Shown here one piece after another: positions 8,478 to 18,232 of a stretch of 43,005 nt of DNA; positions within the stretch are counted from its first letter, which is position 1; the number at the start of each line of letters is the position of its first letter. The position numbers were made by a program, and so were the translations under genes. Source of the DNA: Porticoccaceae bacterium (GTDB lineage: Bacteria > Pseudomonadota > Gammaproteobacteria > Pseudomonadales > Porticoccaceae); contig JABJOY010000012.1 in NCBI GenBank assembly GCA_018664075.1, forward strand, positions 1 through 43,005, written 5' to 3'. The notes below the pieces were generated by a model that saw only the letters and a list, made by a program, of their open reading frames with translations, searched no databases and was not told the origin of the DNA.

Positions 8478-9653
8478 GTGAACGATAAACTTAAAGCCGT
8501 AGTGGTGGTGCTGGCCGCACTGTTTATAGCCATTATGATGAATGTGTTGAAGCCAGATACGGACAAGGCCGCAGAGCCGGCAGCGGCGATTGCTGTGAAG
8601 ACAGAGTTTGTCGCTGGCGCCCAGTTAGCCATGCGCGCGGAGTCCCAGGGCATAGTGCAACCAAGAACCAGAACCACATTGGTGTCAGAGGTCTCTGGCA
8701 CTGTTCTGGAAGTTGCAGATGCCTTTGTTGTAGGCGGTACATTCAAAGCTGGGGATATGCTGCTGAAGCTGGATTCAACGGATTATGAAGTGACCTTGCA
8801 GCGGGCACAGGCAGCACTTATAAGCGCCAAAGCGATGCTGGAGCTTGAAAAAGCGCGATCAGTCCAGGCTGAAAAAGAATGGGCAATGACTGGCCGCCCC
8901 AAATCAGAAGCGCCGCAATTAGCGCTGCGCCGCCCCTATCTGCTGGAAGCGGAAGCTAATCTGCTGAGGGCTCAGGCAGAAGTCAGGCAGGCCCAGATCA
9001 AACTGGATAAAACCGTTATCAAGGCGCCCTATGGGGGCATGCTGTCGAAAAAATCTGCCGATGTGGGCCAGTTCGTTACCATCGGCTCCCGTATTGGCGA
9101 AACCTTTGCGATTGACTATGTTGAGGTCAGATTGCCCCTCACTGAAAGTGATCTGCGCATCATGGAAGGGTTGTCATCCCCAGCTCAATTATCCAACAAG
9201 AGCGTATTGCTCAGTGGCACCGTGGATGGGGTTAACAGTTTCTGGACCGCTACGGTTGAGCGCTCTGAAGGTGTGGTTGATGAGCTCAATCGCTCGCAGT
9301 ATATAGTTGCCAGAGTGGCAGACCCCTATGGCCTGGCTGCAGGCGGTGGTGATTTGAAAGTCCCTCTGCGTGTAGGCACCTTTGTCAAAGCCTCAATCGA
9401 GGGCAGGGTGCTGAATAATATTATTAAAATTCCCCGGAGCTCTCTTCTGGAGGGTTCGAGAGTAGGGTTGGTGGCTGACAATAACCTGCTGAAAATTGTT
9501 CCGGTGACCGTCTCCTCTGGTGATGATCGCTACTATTATCTTTCCGCTGGGCTGAAGGATGGTGATCAGGTTATCACCAGCGCTCTGGGAACCCCGATAG
9601 AGGGTTTGAAGCTGAGGGTGAAAAATAATGTCACTGCGAGTGCAGAGCAGTGA
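8478..9653 (+). CDS. RND efflux periplasmic adaptor subunit (first copy)
   Basis: Membrane fusion protein of an RND exporter, linking the inner-membrane pump to an outer-membrane channel. After a short cytoplasmic head comes one membrane segment (VVVVLAALFIAIMMNVL), then lipoyl, alpha-hairpin and beta-barrel regions: VSEVSGTVLEVADAF and GDMLLKLDSTDY form one lipoyl half, VIKAPYGGMLSKKSADVGQFV the other. The hairpin carries EWAMTGRP, shared with the second copy at 13102. The frame is open to GTG 8445, but GTG 8478 has AAGGGAA 7 bases upstream and gives an N-terminus like that of its paralogue, so I start there. It ends in a GTGA overlap with the pump gene. Confidence 0.9.
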   Translation: MNDKLKAVVVVLAALFIAIMMNVLKPDTDKAAEPAAAIAVKTEFVAGAQLAMRAESQGIVQPRTRTTLVSEVSGTVLEVADAFVVGGTFKAGDMLLKLDSTDYEVTLQRAQAALISAKAMLELEKARSVQAEKEWAMTGRPKSEAPQLALRRPYLLEAEANLLRAQAEVRQAQIKLDKTVIKAPYGGMLSKKSADVGQFVTIGSRIGETFAIDYVEVRLPLTESDLRIMEGLSSPAQLSNKSVLLSGTVDGVNSFWTATVERSEGVVDELNRSQYIVARVADPYGLAAGGGDLKVPLRVGTFVKASIEGRVLNNIIKIPRSSLLEGSRVGLVADNNLLKIVPVTVSSGDDRYYYLSAGLKDGDQVITSALGTPIEGLKLRVKNNVTASAEQ

Positions 9654-12600
9654 TTGAGGCCAATACCAAAGGGCTTATAGCCTGGTTTACCAGAAACCCG
9701 GTAGCCACCAATCTAATCATGATTCTGGTATTTTTTGCCGGGGCTCTGTCCCTGAGCAATATCAGTAAAGAGATGTTTCCCCGCACTGAACTTCGCATGG
9801 TCAGTGTTCTTGCTCCTTATCCGGGTGCAGCGCCAGTAGAGGTTGAAAAGGGCGTTATTCTACCAATGGAATCTGCCCTTGAGGGATTGCAGGGGATTAA
9901 GAAAATAACCTCTGAAGCCAAGCGGGACATGGCCTCTATCCGGCTGGAAATTGAACCCAACGAAGATATTAACGAGGTGATGACCCAGATTGAAAACCGT
10001 ATCGACGGCATCACTAACCTTCCCGATGACTTGGAAAAGCCTACGGTACAGCGGGTACAAATGAATCTATGGGCTCTGGGCGTGTCAGTCTATGGCGAAA
10101 TGACCGAACGGCAGAAGAAGCTGGTGGGCGATGAGGTCTATGATGAACTGCTGGCCCTGCCCCCGGTAAAAGAGGTACAGCTTTGGGGTGCCGGTCAGTA
10201 CGAAATATCTATCGAGGTCAGAGAGGATCGGCTTAAAGAGCTGAATCTGACTCTTAATGAAGTTGCGGACGCGGTTCGCGCTTCGTCTCTGGATCTTCCG
10301 GCGGGAATGATCCGCACTGAAAACGGCAATGTCCTGGTCAGAACAGAAGGCAAATCTTATTACGGCAGTGACTTTGAGAATATTGTTTTCCGCAGCAATA
10401 GAGATGGTACCCAACTACTGGTTTCGGATGTTGCCAATGTAAGAGATGAATTTACCGAGAGTACCTTCACCAACAGGTTTGATCGCAAAAATTCGTTTAC
10501 TCTGGGGGTTTTCTCTCTGGAAGGGCAGAACCTGCTGGATATCAGTGAGGCTGTGCATGCCTATGCTGCAGAAAAACAGAAATCTCTGCCTGATGGGGTA
10601 AGCATCACTGTGTTTAATGATGAGGCCTATTACTTGAATGGCCGTCTGACCATGATGTCCGAAAACCTGTTGATGGGTGGCTTTCTGGTTGCTCTGGTGC
10701 TGGGTCTTTTCCTGAATCTAAAAGTGGCATTCTGGGTAATACTGGGTATCCCGGTTAGTTTTGCTGGCGCATTTTGGTTGATGCCCCTGGGGGATGTTAC
10801 GGTCAATGTGCTGAGCCTGTTTGCATTTATTATGGTTCTCGGGATTGTGGTGGATGATGCCATTGTTATCGGTGAGAGTGTCTATAGCGAGGTCAAGGCG
10901 GACTATAAGCAGCAGGCCCTGTCAGGGCAGGATATGGGAGTTTACTCAGCCTCTGTAGACACAGTGGTGCGGGGGGTTCAGCGCGTGGCAACTCCATCGA
11001 CCATTGGTGTACTGACGACCATGGCGGCGTTTGCACCAATCATATTTATTGGTGGCAGCTTTGCCGGCATTACCAAAGCGATTGGTATTGTGGTTGTTCT
11101 CTGTCTGACGTTCTCGCTAATTGAATCCAAACTTATTTTGCCCTCACATCTTGTGGGCCTGAAGTTTGGCGAGAAGCCCTCGGGTCGGCTGGGCTTTGTC
11201 ACCAGATATCAGCGCGCGGTTTCCAGCGGGCTTGAATATTTTGTCGAGAATGTTTACCAGCCTGTGTTGAAAAAAGCACTGCTGAACCGCTACCTGACTC
11301 TTGCCAGTTTTCTGGGGGTGCTGATTATTATTCTGGGCGCTACCAGCAGTGGCATTGCCAAATTTGAGTTCTTTCCCAATGTGCCCGGAGATGATGTGCG
11401 GGCTAATATCGTTATGCAGGACGGGGCCTCTCAGGAGAGTCTCGATGAAACCATTGATATTATTGAGAGCTCCATTTACAAGATTGACCAGCAGTATCGG
11501 GATGAGAATCCAGATAGCGATGGTCTGGTCCAGCATGTGGGCTTCTTTGTCAGCAATGATGTCAAAGTAGGCTTTAGACTGGTGTTGACCAAAGCTGAGT
11601 ATCGCTCAGTGAGTGCTGTTGAGATTGCCCGCTTATGGCGTCAGGATGTGGGCCTGTTGCCCAATGTTCGTGAGCAGCGCTACTCCGCTAGTGAGGGGCC
11701 CTCTGGGGCCAAGATAAGTCTGTCCCTGTCCGGCTCCAACCCGGATGAACTGACCAAAGCGGGTATGGAACTGCAGCAGTATCTGACTCAGTTTCCCGGT
11801 GTCTACGATATTTATAATTCCCAGGGCTCTGGCAGCAAAGAAGTTCTTATTAAATTAAAACCCTACGCCAGTCAGGTGGGTGTGCGCTTAAGGGATGTGG
11901 CGATTCAGGTTAGGCAGGCATTTTATGGTGAGGAGGTGCAGAGAATTCAGCGCAATTCAGACACAATTAAGGTGATGGTCAGATACCCGATCGAAGATCG
12001 TCGCTCCATTGCAACTCTGGAAAATATGCTTATAAGAACTGCCACTGGCGAGGCTGTCGAAATTGCCCAGGTCGCAGATATTCGATTGGGGCTGGGTCTT
12101 ACATCTATTGACCGACTCGATCGCAAGCGCACTCTGACCGTTACCGCAGATGTGGAAGAGGACAGAGTTCAAAGTGGCGATGTTGTGGCTGATACGCGGA
12201 CTAAATTTGTGCCGCAGTTACTGGAAAAATATCCAGGTGTTGAGTTCAGGTTAAGTGGCAGCTCTCAGGAGCAGAGTGAGTACTATCTCAAAATGGGGAT
12301 TGGCTTCCTGGCTGCGCTATTTATGATTTATGGACTACTGGCTGTGCCGCTGCGCTCTTATATTCAGCCCATAGTGATTATGTCCGTGATTCCCTTTGGT
12401 TTTATTGGCGCTGTAATTGGCCATATTCTGTTTGATATGTCGGTTAATATCCTGTCGATATTTGGAATTATTGCTCTGGCTGGTGTAGTGGTAAATGACA
12501 GCCTGATCCTGGTTGAGTTTGCCAATCGAGGTAAGGCTGAAGGGCTGACGCCGGAGCAGGCGATTATCAAAGCCGGCAGCAAGAGATTCCGGGCCATTTT

Positions 12601-12955
12601 ACTGACTACATTGACCACCTTTGTGGGTCTGCTACCACTGCTGTTTGAAACCAGCGTGCAGGCGCAGTTTGTTATTCCAATGGCTCTGTCACTGAGCTTT
12701 GGTATTCTGTTTGCCTCCACGATCACCCTGCTGCTGATTCCCTGTCTCTATTTGGTGGTGGAACGAAATCACCGCTTTGTCAGTGGCATATTACTGCTTC
12801 CTCTGTTGATGGCCGCGAGTTATTTCACTGTCTTTATTGGCATTATGTCCATGGCACTGTTTTTGGCTATTAGTCTGTTACTGGTGATCATTGGTATCGC
12901 ACTGTTTGTGGCCAAGCTGCTGGGTTACTTGCCTGAGCCCCAGGCCAGCGCCTGA
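9650..12955 (+). CDS. RND (HAE-1 family) inner-membrane exporter (first copy)
   Basis: A 1101-residue proton-driven pump of the AcrB/MexB superfamily. It opens with WFTRNPVATNLIMILVFFAG (first membrane helix) and has two large periplasmic loops, each followed by a block of membrane helices. Membrane helix 4 contains GIVVDDAIVIGES with the paired Asp of the proton relay. The helix-10 region reads GVVVNDSLILVEF, where AcrB has KNA, so the relay lysine is absent. A hydrophobic C-terminal tail (about residues 1040-1095) is longer than in the second copy. Start GTG overlaps the adaptor stop by 4 bases. No outer-membrane channel gene is present nearby. The substrate is unknown. Confidence 0.93.
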   Translation: MIEANTKGLIAWFTRNPVATNLIMILVFFAGALSLSNISKEMFPRTELRMVSVLAPYPGAAPVEVEKGVILPMESALEGLQGIKKITSEAKRDMASIRLEIEPNEDINEVMTQIENRIDGITNLPDDLEKPTVQRVQMNLWALGVSVYGEMTERQKKLVGDEVYDELLALPPVKEVQLWGAGQYEISIEVREDRLKELNLTLNEVADAVRASSLDLPAGMIRTENGNVLVRTEGKSYYGSDFENIVFRSNRDGTQLLVSDVANVRDEFTESTFTNRFDRKNSFTLGVFSLEGQNLLDISEAVHAYAAEKQKSLPDGVSITVFNDEAYYLNGRLTMMSENLLMGGFLVALVLGLFLNLKVAFWVILGIPVSFAGAFWLMPLGDVTVNVLSLFAFIMVLGIVVDDAIVIGESVYSEVKADYKQQALSGQDMGVYSASVDTVVRGVQRVATPSTIGVLTTMAAFAPIIFIGGSFAGITKAIGIVVVLCLTFSLIESKLILPSHLVGLKFGEKPSGRLGFVTRYQRAVSSGLEYFVENVYQPVLKKALLNRYLTLASFLGVLIIILGATSSGIAKFEFFPNVPGDDVRANIVMQDGASQESLDETIDIIESSIYKIDQQYRDENPDSDGLVQHVGFFVSNDVKVGFRLVLTKAEYRSVSAVEIARLWRQDVGLLPNVREQRYSASEGPSGAKISLSLSGSNPDELTKAGMELQQYLTQFPGVYDIYNSQGSGSKEVLIKLKPYASQVGVRLRDVAIQVRQAFYGEEVQRIQRNSDTIKVMVRYPIEDRRSIATLENMLIRTATGEAVEIAQVADIRLGLGLTSIDRLDRKRTLTVTADVEEDRVQSGDVVADTRTKFVPQLLEKYPGVEFRLSGSSQEQSEYYLKMGIGFLAALFMIYGLLAVPLRSYIQPIVIMSVIPFGFIGAVIGHILFDMSVNILSIFGIIALAGVVVNDSLILVEFANRGKAEGLTPEQAIIKAGSKRFRAILLTTLTTFVGLLPLLFETSVQAQFVIPMALSLSFGILFASTITLLLIPCLYLVVERNHRFVSGILLLPLLMAASYFTVFIGIMSMALFLAISLLLVIIGIALFVAKLLGYLPEPQASA

Positions 12956-12986
12956 CGGAAGCCGTTAACTAAACCCTAACGAAGGT

Positions 12987-13018
12987 CCCTGCAGGTGCTA
13001 TAGTTACTGCAGGGTTTT
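12987..13018 (+). terminator. weak rho-independent terminator after the first RND pump
   Basis: CCCTGCAG at 12987-12994 pairs with CTGCAGGG at 13007-13014 across a 12-base loop, followed by only four T. It lies in the 146-base gap between the two RND operons and suggests they are transcribed separately, though the short T-run makes it leaky. Confidence 0.55.
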
Positions 13019-13101
13019 GCTATGTAAGCCCTATTGACCTTCGATTAAATATATCTGTCTAGGATTAGGACAGATAATCACCCAAGGACAGGAATCCTCT
13101 C

Positions 13102-14337
13102 TTGAAAAGGAAGTTTAGGAAATTATTGCCAGTCGCGATTATTGGCGCCGCAGTTGTTATTTCAATCGCAATGAACCTGCTTAAACCCCCACCACTTAAA
13201 GCAGAATCACCGGACACAGCGCTGGTGGTCAAAACCCAATTGTTACAGGCGGCAGATGCCAACCTTTCGGTGCAGTCTCAGGGTACAGTATTGCCCCGCA
13301 CTCGGACATTATTGACGTCTGAAGTATCAGGCACTGTTTTGCATGTGTCACCACAGTTTGTAGTTGGCGGCACTTTTAAGGCTGGGGATCTGCTACTGCA
13401 GATTGATCCCACAGATTACAAAGTAGCTTTGCAACGAGCCAACGCCAATCTAATTAGCATGAATGCCCAGTTGACCTTTGAGCGCGCCCGCGCCACCCAG
13501 GCGGAAAAAGAATGGGCCATGACAGGCCGCCCAGCTGAGGAAGCTCCATTATTAGCCCTGCGCAAACCCTATTTAGAGGAGGCCCGTGCCAATGTTCTTC
13601 AGGCGGAGGCCGAGGTCACTCAGGCTCAGCTCAAGCTTGAGCGAACCGCGATTCGGGTGCCTTATACTGGCATGGTGTCGACCAAGGCTGTGGATATTGG
13701 TCAGTATGTTTCTGTGGGCACTAATCTGGGCGAAACCTTTGCCATTGATTTTGCCGAGGTGCGACTGCCCCTGACCAAACGTGATCTATCTATGATGAAT
13801 AGCTTCTCTCAAGCGGATCGAGAGCATCATCTACAGGTGACATTGCTCGGGTCAGCGCATGGCACCGAAAAGCGCTGGGATGCCAGGCTGGTTCGTTCCG
13901 AAGGGGTTATTGATAAGGTCAATCGATCGCTTTATGTGGTTGCTCAGGTAGATGATCCCTATGCCCGCAACAGTGGCGACAGAACCAATGCAAACCCGCT
14001 ATTGATGGGTACCTTTGTTACAGCCATTATTGATGGGAAGTCTATTGCTAATGTTTTTGCGGTACCCCGCCATGCCCTGCTTGAGGGCAGCAAGATTGCC
14101 CTGGTAGATGATGATCAACGATTGCGGCTGAAATCCATCGAGCCTATTTATGCTGATAAGCAATTTTATTATCTGAGTCGTGATATTGACGAAGGGATTG
14201 ATGACGGTGCTGAGATTATTGTCAGCACTATAGGTGTGCCTATTGAAGGGATGAAAGTGGCCGCGGAAAGAACTAAATTAGCCGCCATTGTTCCTGAAGC
14301 GCCTAGAGCCCAGGGAGCACTGTTCGATGGTGAATGA
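13102..14337 (+). CDS. RND efflux periplasmic adaptor subunit (second copy)
   Basis: A 411-residue membrane fusion protein, clearly a paralogue of the one at 8478. Shared segments include MNLLKP after the membrane helix, LTSEVSGTVLHV, EKEWAMTGRP, EAPLLALRKPYLEEA, GETFAIDF and EVRLPLTKRDL. One N-terminal membrane segment (about residues 11-28) is followed by lipoyl, alpha-hairpin and beta-barrel domains. The start is TTG at 13102 with AGGA about 8 bases upstream; no ATG lies near the expected N-terminus. The C-terminal tail overlaps the pump gene by 11 bases. Confidence 0.9.
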   Translation: MKRKFRKLLPVAIIGAAVVISIAMNLLKPPPLKAESPDTALVVKTQLLQAADANLSVQSQGTVLPRTRTLLTSEVSGTVLHVSPQFVVGGTFKAGDLLLQIDPTDYKVALQRANANLISMNAQLTFERARATQAEKEWAMTGRPAEEAPLLALRKPYLEEARANVLQAEAEVTQAQLKLERTAIRVPYTGMVSTKAVDIGQYVSVGTNLGETFAIDFAEVRLPLTKRDLSMMNSFSQADREHHLQVTLLGSAHGTEKRWDARLVRSEGVIDKVNRSLYVVAQVDDPYARNSGDRTNANPLLMGTFVTAIIDGKSIANVFAVPRHALLEGSKIALVDDDQRLRLKSIEPIYADKQFYYLSRDIDEGIDDGAEIIVSTIGVPIEGMKVAAERTKLAAIVPEAPRAQGALFDGE

Positions 14338-17300
14338 TAGTTATGGGCTGATCGGCTGGTTTAGTAGAAACCCGGTTGCAGCGAATTTGCTCATGCTGTT
14401 AATTATTGCTGCCGGATTTATTTCCGCCAGCAATATCAGCAAAGAGATGTTCCCTGTGGGTGAACTTGATCAGATTCAAATTACTGCTGTCTATCCCGGT
14501 GCAGCGCCGGTTGAGATAGAAAAGGCCGTTATCCTGCCTATGGAGTCCGCCGTGCAGGGGCTTAAGGGGATTAAAAAAATTACCTCCATCGCCAGTCGAG
14601 ATCTGGCCGTTCTCAATCTTGAAATTGAATCCAATGAAGATATTCAAGAGATGATATCGCTGGTGGAGAATCGCATTGATAGTATTGTGAACTTCCCCGA
14701 TGACCTGGAAAAACCAACAGTCCAGAAAATGACTATTATTGAAACTCGCTGGGTTATGGGTATTGCAGTGGCTGGAGATATGGATGAGCGCACTCGCAAG
14801 CGGCTGGGTCAGGAAATGCGTGATGAATTACTTCTACTAGACGAAATAAAAAATCTTATGCTCTGGGGTGTCGATGATTATGAAATTTCCATCGAGCTAA
14901 AAGAGGATCGACTGCGAGAGTTTAATCTCACCCTGGCCGAGGTGGCCAATGTATTGCGCAATTCATCCATTGATCTACCGGCGGGAATGATTCGGGCTGC
15001 TCAGGGCAATATTCTGGTACGTACCCAGGGCAAGGCTTACACCGGTGAGGCATTTGCCAATCTGGTGGTACGCAGTCAGCCAGATGGTACCGAACTCTTG
15101 CTGGGGGAAATTGCCGGTATCAGGGATGGCTTTGCCGAGACTAACAGCATGGTGCGCTTTGATGGCCAGACTGCTTTTAATCTGGGTATTTTTGCCACCG
15201 ATGGGCAGGATATTCTCACCATCAGTGATCGCATTAAGCAGTATATTGCCGAGAAGCGTGAGACATTGCCTCAGGGGCTGGTGATTGATGAGTTCTTTGA
15301 TACCTCATTTCATCTTCGTGGCCGTCTCAACATGATGGTCGAAAATCTTGCGCTGGGTGCAGTGCTGGTGGCAATTGTGCTGGTGCTATTCCTCAATCTG
15401 CATGTGGCCGGCTGGGTGATGGCAGGTATTCCTGTCAGCTTTCTGGGGGCATTCTGGCTGATGCCGGTTAACCCCTATCCGGTGACCATTAATGTATTGA
15501 GCCTATTCGCCTTTATTATGGTACTGGGTATTGTGGTGGATGACGCCATTGTTATTGGCGAGAGCATTTTTGCCGAGGCCAAAGCAGACTATAAGCAAAA
15601 ACTTAGTGCGGTTGGTTCTGCGTCGGATAAGGATATTGGCTACAGCGCCTCAGTTGCAACGGTGATTGCCGGGACTAAAAGGGTGGCTACGCCATCCACT
15701 ATTGGCGTGTTGACCACCATGGCTGCCTTTGCTCCGATTCTATTTGTCGGCGGCGCTGCGGCACCTTTCTTTGAGGCCATCGCGGTGGTGGTGATTCTCT
15801 GTCTGCTGTTTTCACTGATTGAATCCAAGCTGATTTTGCCCTCCCATTTGGTGGGCCTGCGCCTTGGGCGTCCAATGACATCGCGCATTGCGTTTTTAGA
15901 GCGCTGGCAGCGCAAGATCGCTGGGGGCCTTACTCAATTTATCGATAACCGCTACCAGCCATTTTTGCGGCTGTGTCTCAAACATCGCTATGCCACCTTG
16001 GCTAGTTTTATGGCGATTCTTATTATTTCGGTTAATGCGGTCAGTGCCGGTATTGCCCGGTTTGAGTTCTTCCCTAATGTGCCAGGGGATGGGGTGCAGG
16101 CGCAGATTATTATGCAGGATGGCACCTCAGTAGAAATTATGCGCGAGACTCTTGGCAGAGTGGAGGCGGCGGCTTATCAGATGGATGCTAATTACCGTGC
16201 GGAATATCCTGAGGATAAAGGGTTGTTTGAGCATTTGATTTTTTATACTGAGTCCGATACTCAGGCGATATTTATGATGTCCCTGACCCATCCAGAAGAG
16301 CGCAGCATTAGTGCCTTTGAAGTCGAAAAACTCTGGCGTGACGAGGTTGGGCCTCTGCCCAATGTGCGTAAGCAGCGATATTTTGCCGGCACTAACGCCG
16401 GTGGCGGCGCCAAGATTAATCTGACCCTGTCTGGCTCTGACCCAGAGCAGTTAACTCAGGCTGGCAAGGAGTTGCAAGCCAAACTCGGCCAATACAATGG
16501 TGTGTTTGATATTTATAACAGTCAGGGAGCCGGTGGTCGCGAGGTGCTGATTAGCCTCAAGCCCCATGCCAGCCAGCTGGGTATTACTCTGGGTGATGTG
16601 GCGCGGCAAGTGCGTCAGGCATTCTATGGGGAGGAGGTGCAGCGGCTGCAGCGGGGTGCGGATACAGTCAAAGTGATGGTGCGCTATCCCTTGGAAGACC
16701 GCCGATCCTTGGCGACCTTGGAGGAAATGTATATCCGCACGGCTAATGGTCGGTCTGTGGCGATTAATGAGGTGGCGGATATTCAGCTGGGTCTGGGGTT
16801 GACAGCAATTAACCGGATTGATCGTGCGCGCACAGTCACCATCAGTGCAGATGCGGACGCCAGCAAGGTGCAGAGTGGAGTAGTGATCAGTGATTTAACC
16901 GAAAATCATATACCTCAGTTGCTGGCTAAATACCCGGGCCTTAAGTTCGGTCTGGGCGGGGCCAGTGAAGAGGAGCGCAAGCTGATGGAGCGCATGATTA
17001 TCGGTTTTGCTGCCTCATTGTTTTTGATTTATGGATTATTGGCGGTGCCATTAAAGTCCTATGTTCAGCCTCTGGTGATTATGTCTGTTATTCCCTTTGG
17101 TTTTATCGGGGCCGTGATTGGTCATGTGCTGTTTGATGTGGCGATCAGCATGCTGTCGATCTTTGGCCTGATCGCTCTGGCTGGCGTAGTAGTTAACGAT
17201 AGTTTGATACTGGTGGAGTTTGTCAATCGCGGGCGCAGTGATAATGATTCCATTGATCAGGCGCTGCTGGGAGCGGGTAAAAAGCGTTTTCGGGCGATTT

Positions 17301-17521
17301 TATTAACTACTATGACCACCTTTGTGGGTTTGTTGCCCATGTTATTTGAAACCAGTACACAGGCCCAGTTTGTGATTCCCATGGCCCTATCCCTGAGCTT
17401 TGGTATTGTATTTGCCACAACCATTACTCTGGTACTGGTGCCCTGCTTATACCGGGTAATTTATGATTTGCGTGATTCGAAACGATTTCCCGAGGCTACT
17501 GCTCGGGAAGCGCTGAGCTAA
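14327..17521 (+). CDS. RND (HAE-1 family) inner-membrane exporter (second copy)
   Basis: A pump of 1064 residues from the chosen ATG at 14327, similar to the first copy along its whole length (SNISKEMFP, YPGAAPVEIEKAVILPMESA, FYGEEVQRLQRGADTVKVMVRYP). Helix 4 has GIVVDDAIVIGES with the Asp pair; the helix-10 region reads GVVVNDSLILVEF as in the first copy. The frame extends to 14288, but 14327 gives an N-terminus matching the paralogue, has GGGAG about 10 bases upstream and overlaps the adaptor stop by only 11 bases. Tandem duplication of the whole adaptor-pump pair explains the arrangement. Confidence 0.93.
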   Translation: MVNDSYGLIGWFSRNPVAANLLMLLIIAAGFISASNISKEMFPVGELDQIQITAVYPGAAPVEIEKAVILPMESAVQGLKGIKKITSIASRDLAVLNLEIESNEDIQEMISLVENRIDSIVNFPDDLEKPTVQKMTIIETRWVMGIAVAGDMDERTRKRLGQEMRDELLLLDEIKNLMLWGVDDYEISIELKEDRLREFNLTLAEVANVLRNSSIDLPAGMIRAAQGNILVRTQGKAYTGEAFANLVVRSQPDGTELLLGEIAGIRDGFAETNSMVRFDGQTAFNLGIFATDGQDILTISDRIKQYIAEKRETLPQGLVIDEFFDTSFHLRGRLNMMVENLALGAVLVAIVLVLFLNLHVAGWVMAGIPVSFLGAFWLMPVNPYPVTINVLSLFAFIMVLGIVVDDAIVIGESIFAEAKADYKQKLSAVGSASDKDIGYSASVATVIAGTKRVATPSTIGVLTTMAAFAPILFVGGAAAPFFEAIAVVVILCLLFSLIESKLILPSHLVGLRLGRPMTSRIAFLERWQRKIAGGLTQFIDNRYQPFLRLCLKHRYATLASFMAILIISVNAVSAGIARFEFFPNVPGDGVQAQIIMQDGTSVEIMRETLGRVEAAAYQMDANYRAEYPEDKGLFEHLIFYTESDTQAIFMMSLTHPEERSISAFEVEKLWRDEVGPLPNVRKQRYFAGTNAGGGAKINLTLSGSDPEQLTQAGKELQAKLGQYNGVFDIYNSQGAGGREVLISLKPHASQLGITLGDVARQVRQAFYGEEVQRLQRGADTVKVMVRYPLEDRRSLATLEEMYIRTANGRSVAINEVADIQLGLGLTAINRIDRARTVTISADADASKVQSGVVISDLTENHIPQLLAKYPGLKFGLGGASEEERKLMERMIIGFAASLFLIYGLLAVPLKSYVQPLVIMSVIPFGFIGAVIGHVLFDVAISMLSIFGLIALAGVVVNDSLILVEFVNRGRSDNDSIDQALLGAGKKRFRAILLTTMTTFVGLLPMLFETSTQAQFVIPMALSLSFGIVFATTITLVLVPCLYRVIYDLRDSKRFPEATAREALS

Positions 17522-17632
17522 ACTCTTCCTCAAACTAAAAGCCAAGGGCACAAAACCCGCGTAAAAACCTGCACTGAGAACAGGTTGCGGCTACAATAGC
17601 GCCCTATTGTTAAATCATTCATCGGAGTTTGT

Positions 17633-18232
17633 TTGGTGCTTCGCTTTATCGAATCTTCAAAGTTACCCACCCGCTGGGGCACTTTTGATATCCATGGTTT
17701 TGAAGACCCTTTTAAAGGTAAAGAGCATATTGCTATTACCATGGGTGACTGTGCCGCTGATGAGCCACTGTTAATCAGAATTCATTCAGAATGCCTGACT
17801 GGCGATGCGCTGGGAAGCATGCGCTGCGATTGCGGTGAGCAATTGCAGGAAGCGATGAAGCGTATCTCCGAACTGGGCCGCGGTGCGATTTTATATCTGC
17901 GTCAGGAAGGTCGCGGTATTGGGCTGGTGAATAAAATTCGCGCTTACAATCTTCAGGATCAGGGTGCGGACACGGTTGAGGCAAATGAGCGACTGGGCTT
18001 TGGTGCTGATATGCGTGACTATTCTATCTGTGCGCCTATGCTAGAGCACCTTGGTGTCCGACAGGTCAAGCTGATGACTAATAACCCCCGCAAGATCAAT
18101 GCACTTAAAGATCTGGGTATTAATGTGGTTGAACGGGAAGCTATTCAGGCTGGCAGTAACCCCCACAATATTCAGTATCTTTCCACTAAAGCGGGCAAAT
18201 TGGGGCACATGTTCAAGAGTGATGACGAATGA
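17633..18232 (+). CDS. ribA: GTP cyclohydrolase II
   Basis: RibA opens the imidazole ring of GTP, the first step of riboflavin synthesis. All key residues are present: [24 protein letters not shown] carries the three zinc cysteines, [17 protein letters not shown] the catalytic loop, and MTNNPRKI the GTP-binding end. Length is 199 residues. Start is TTG 17633 or the adjacent GTG 17636, both served by CGGAG at 17622-17626. This is the only intact cyclohydrolase II in the window, because the RibB-fused copy is degenerate. ATGA overlap couples it to hisF. In related genomes ribA follows pgpA closely; here 9 kb of RND genes intervene. Confidence 0.96.
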   Translation: MVLRFIESSKLPTRWGTFDIHGFEDPFKGKEHIAITMGDCAADEPLLIRIHSECLTGDALGSMRCDCGEQLQEAMKRISELGRGAILYLRQEGRGIGLVNKIRAYNLQDQGADTVEANERLGFGADMRDYSICAPMLEHLGVRQVKLMTNNPRKINALKDLGINVVEREAIQAGSNPHNIQYLSTKAGKLGHMFKSDDE

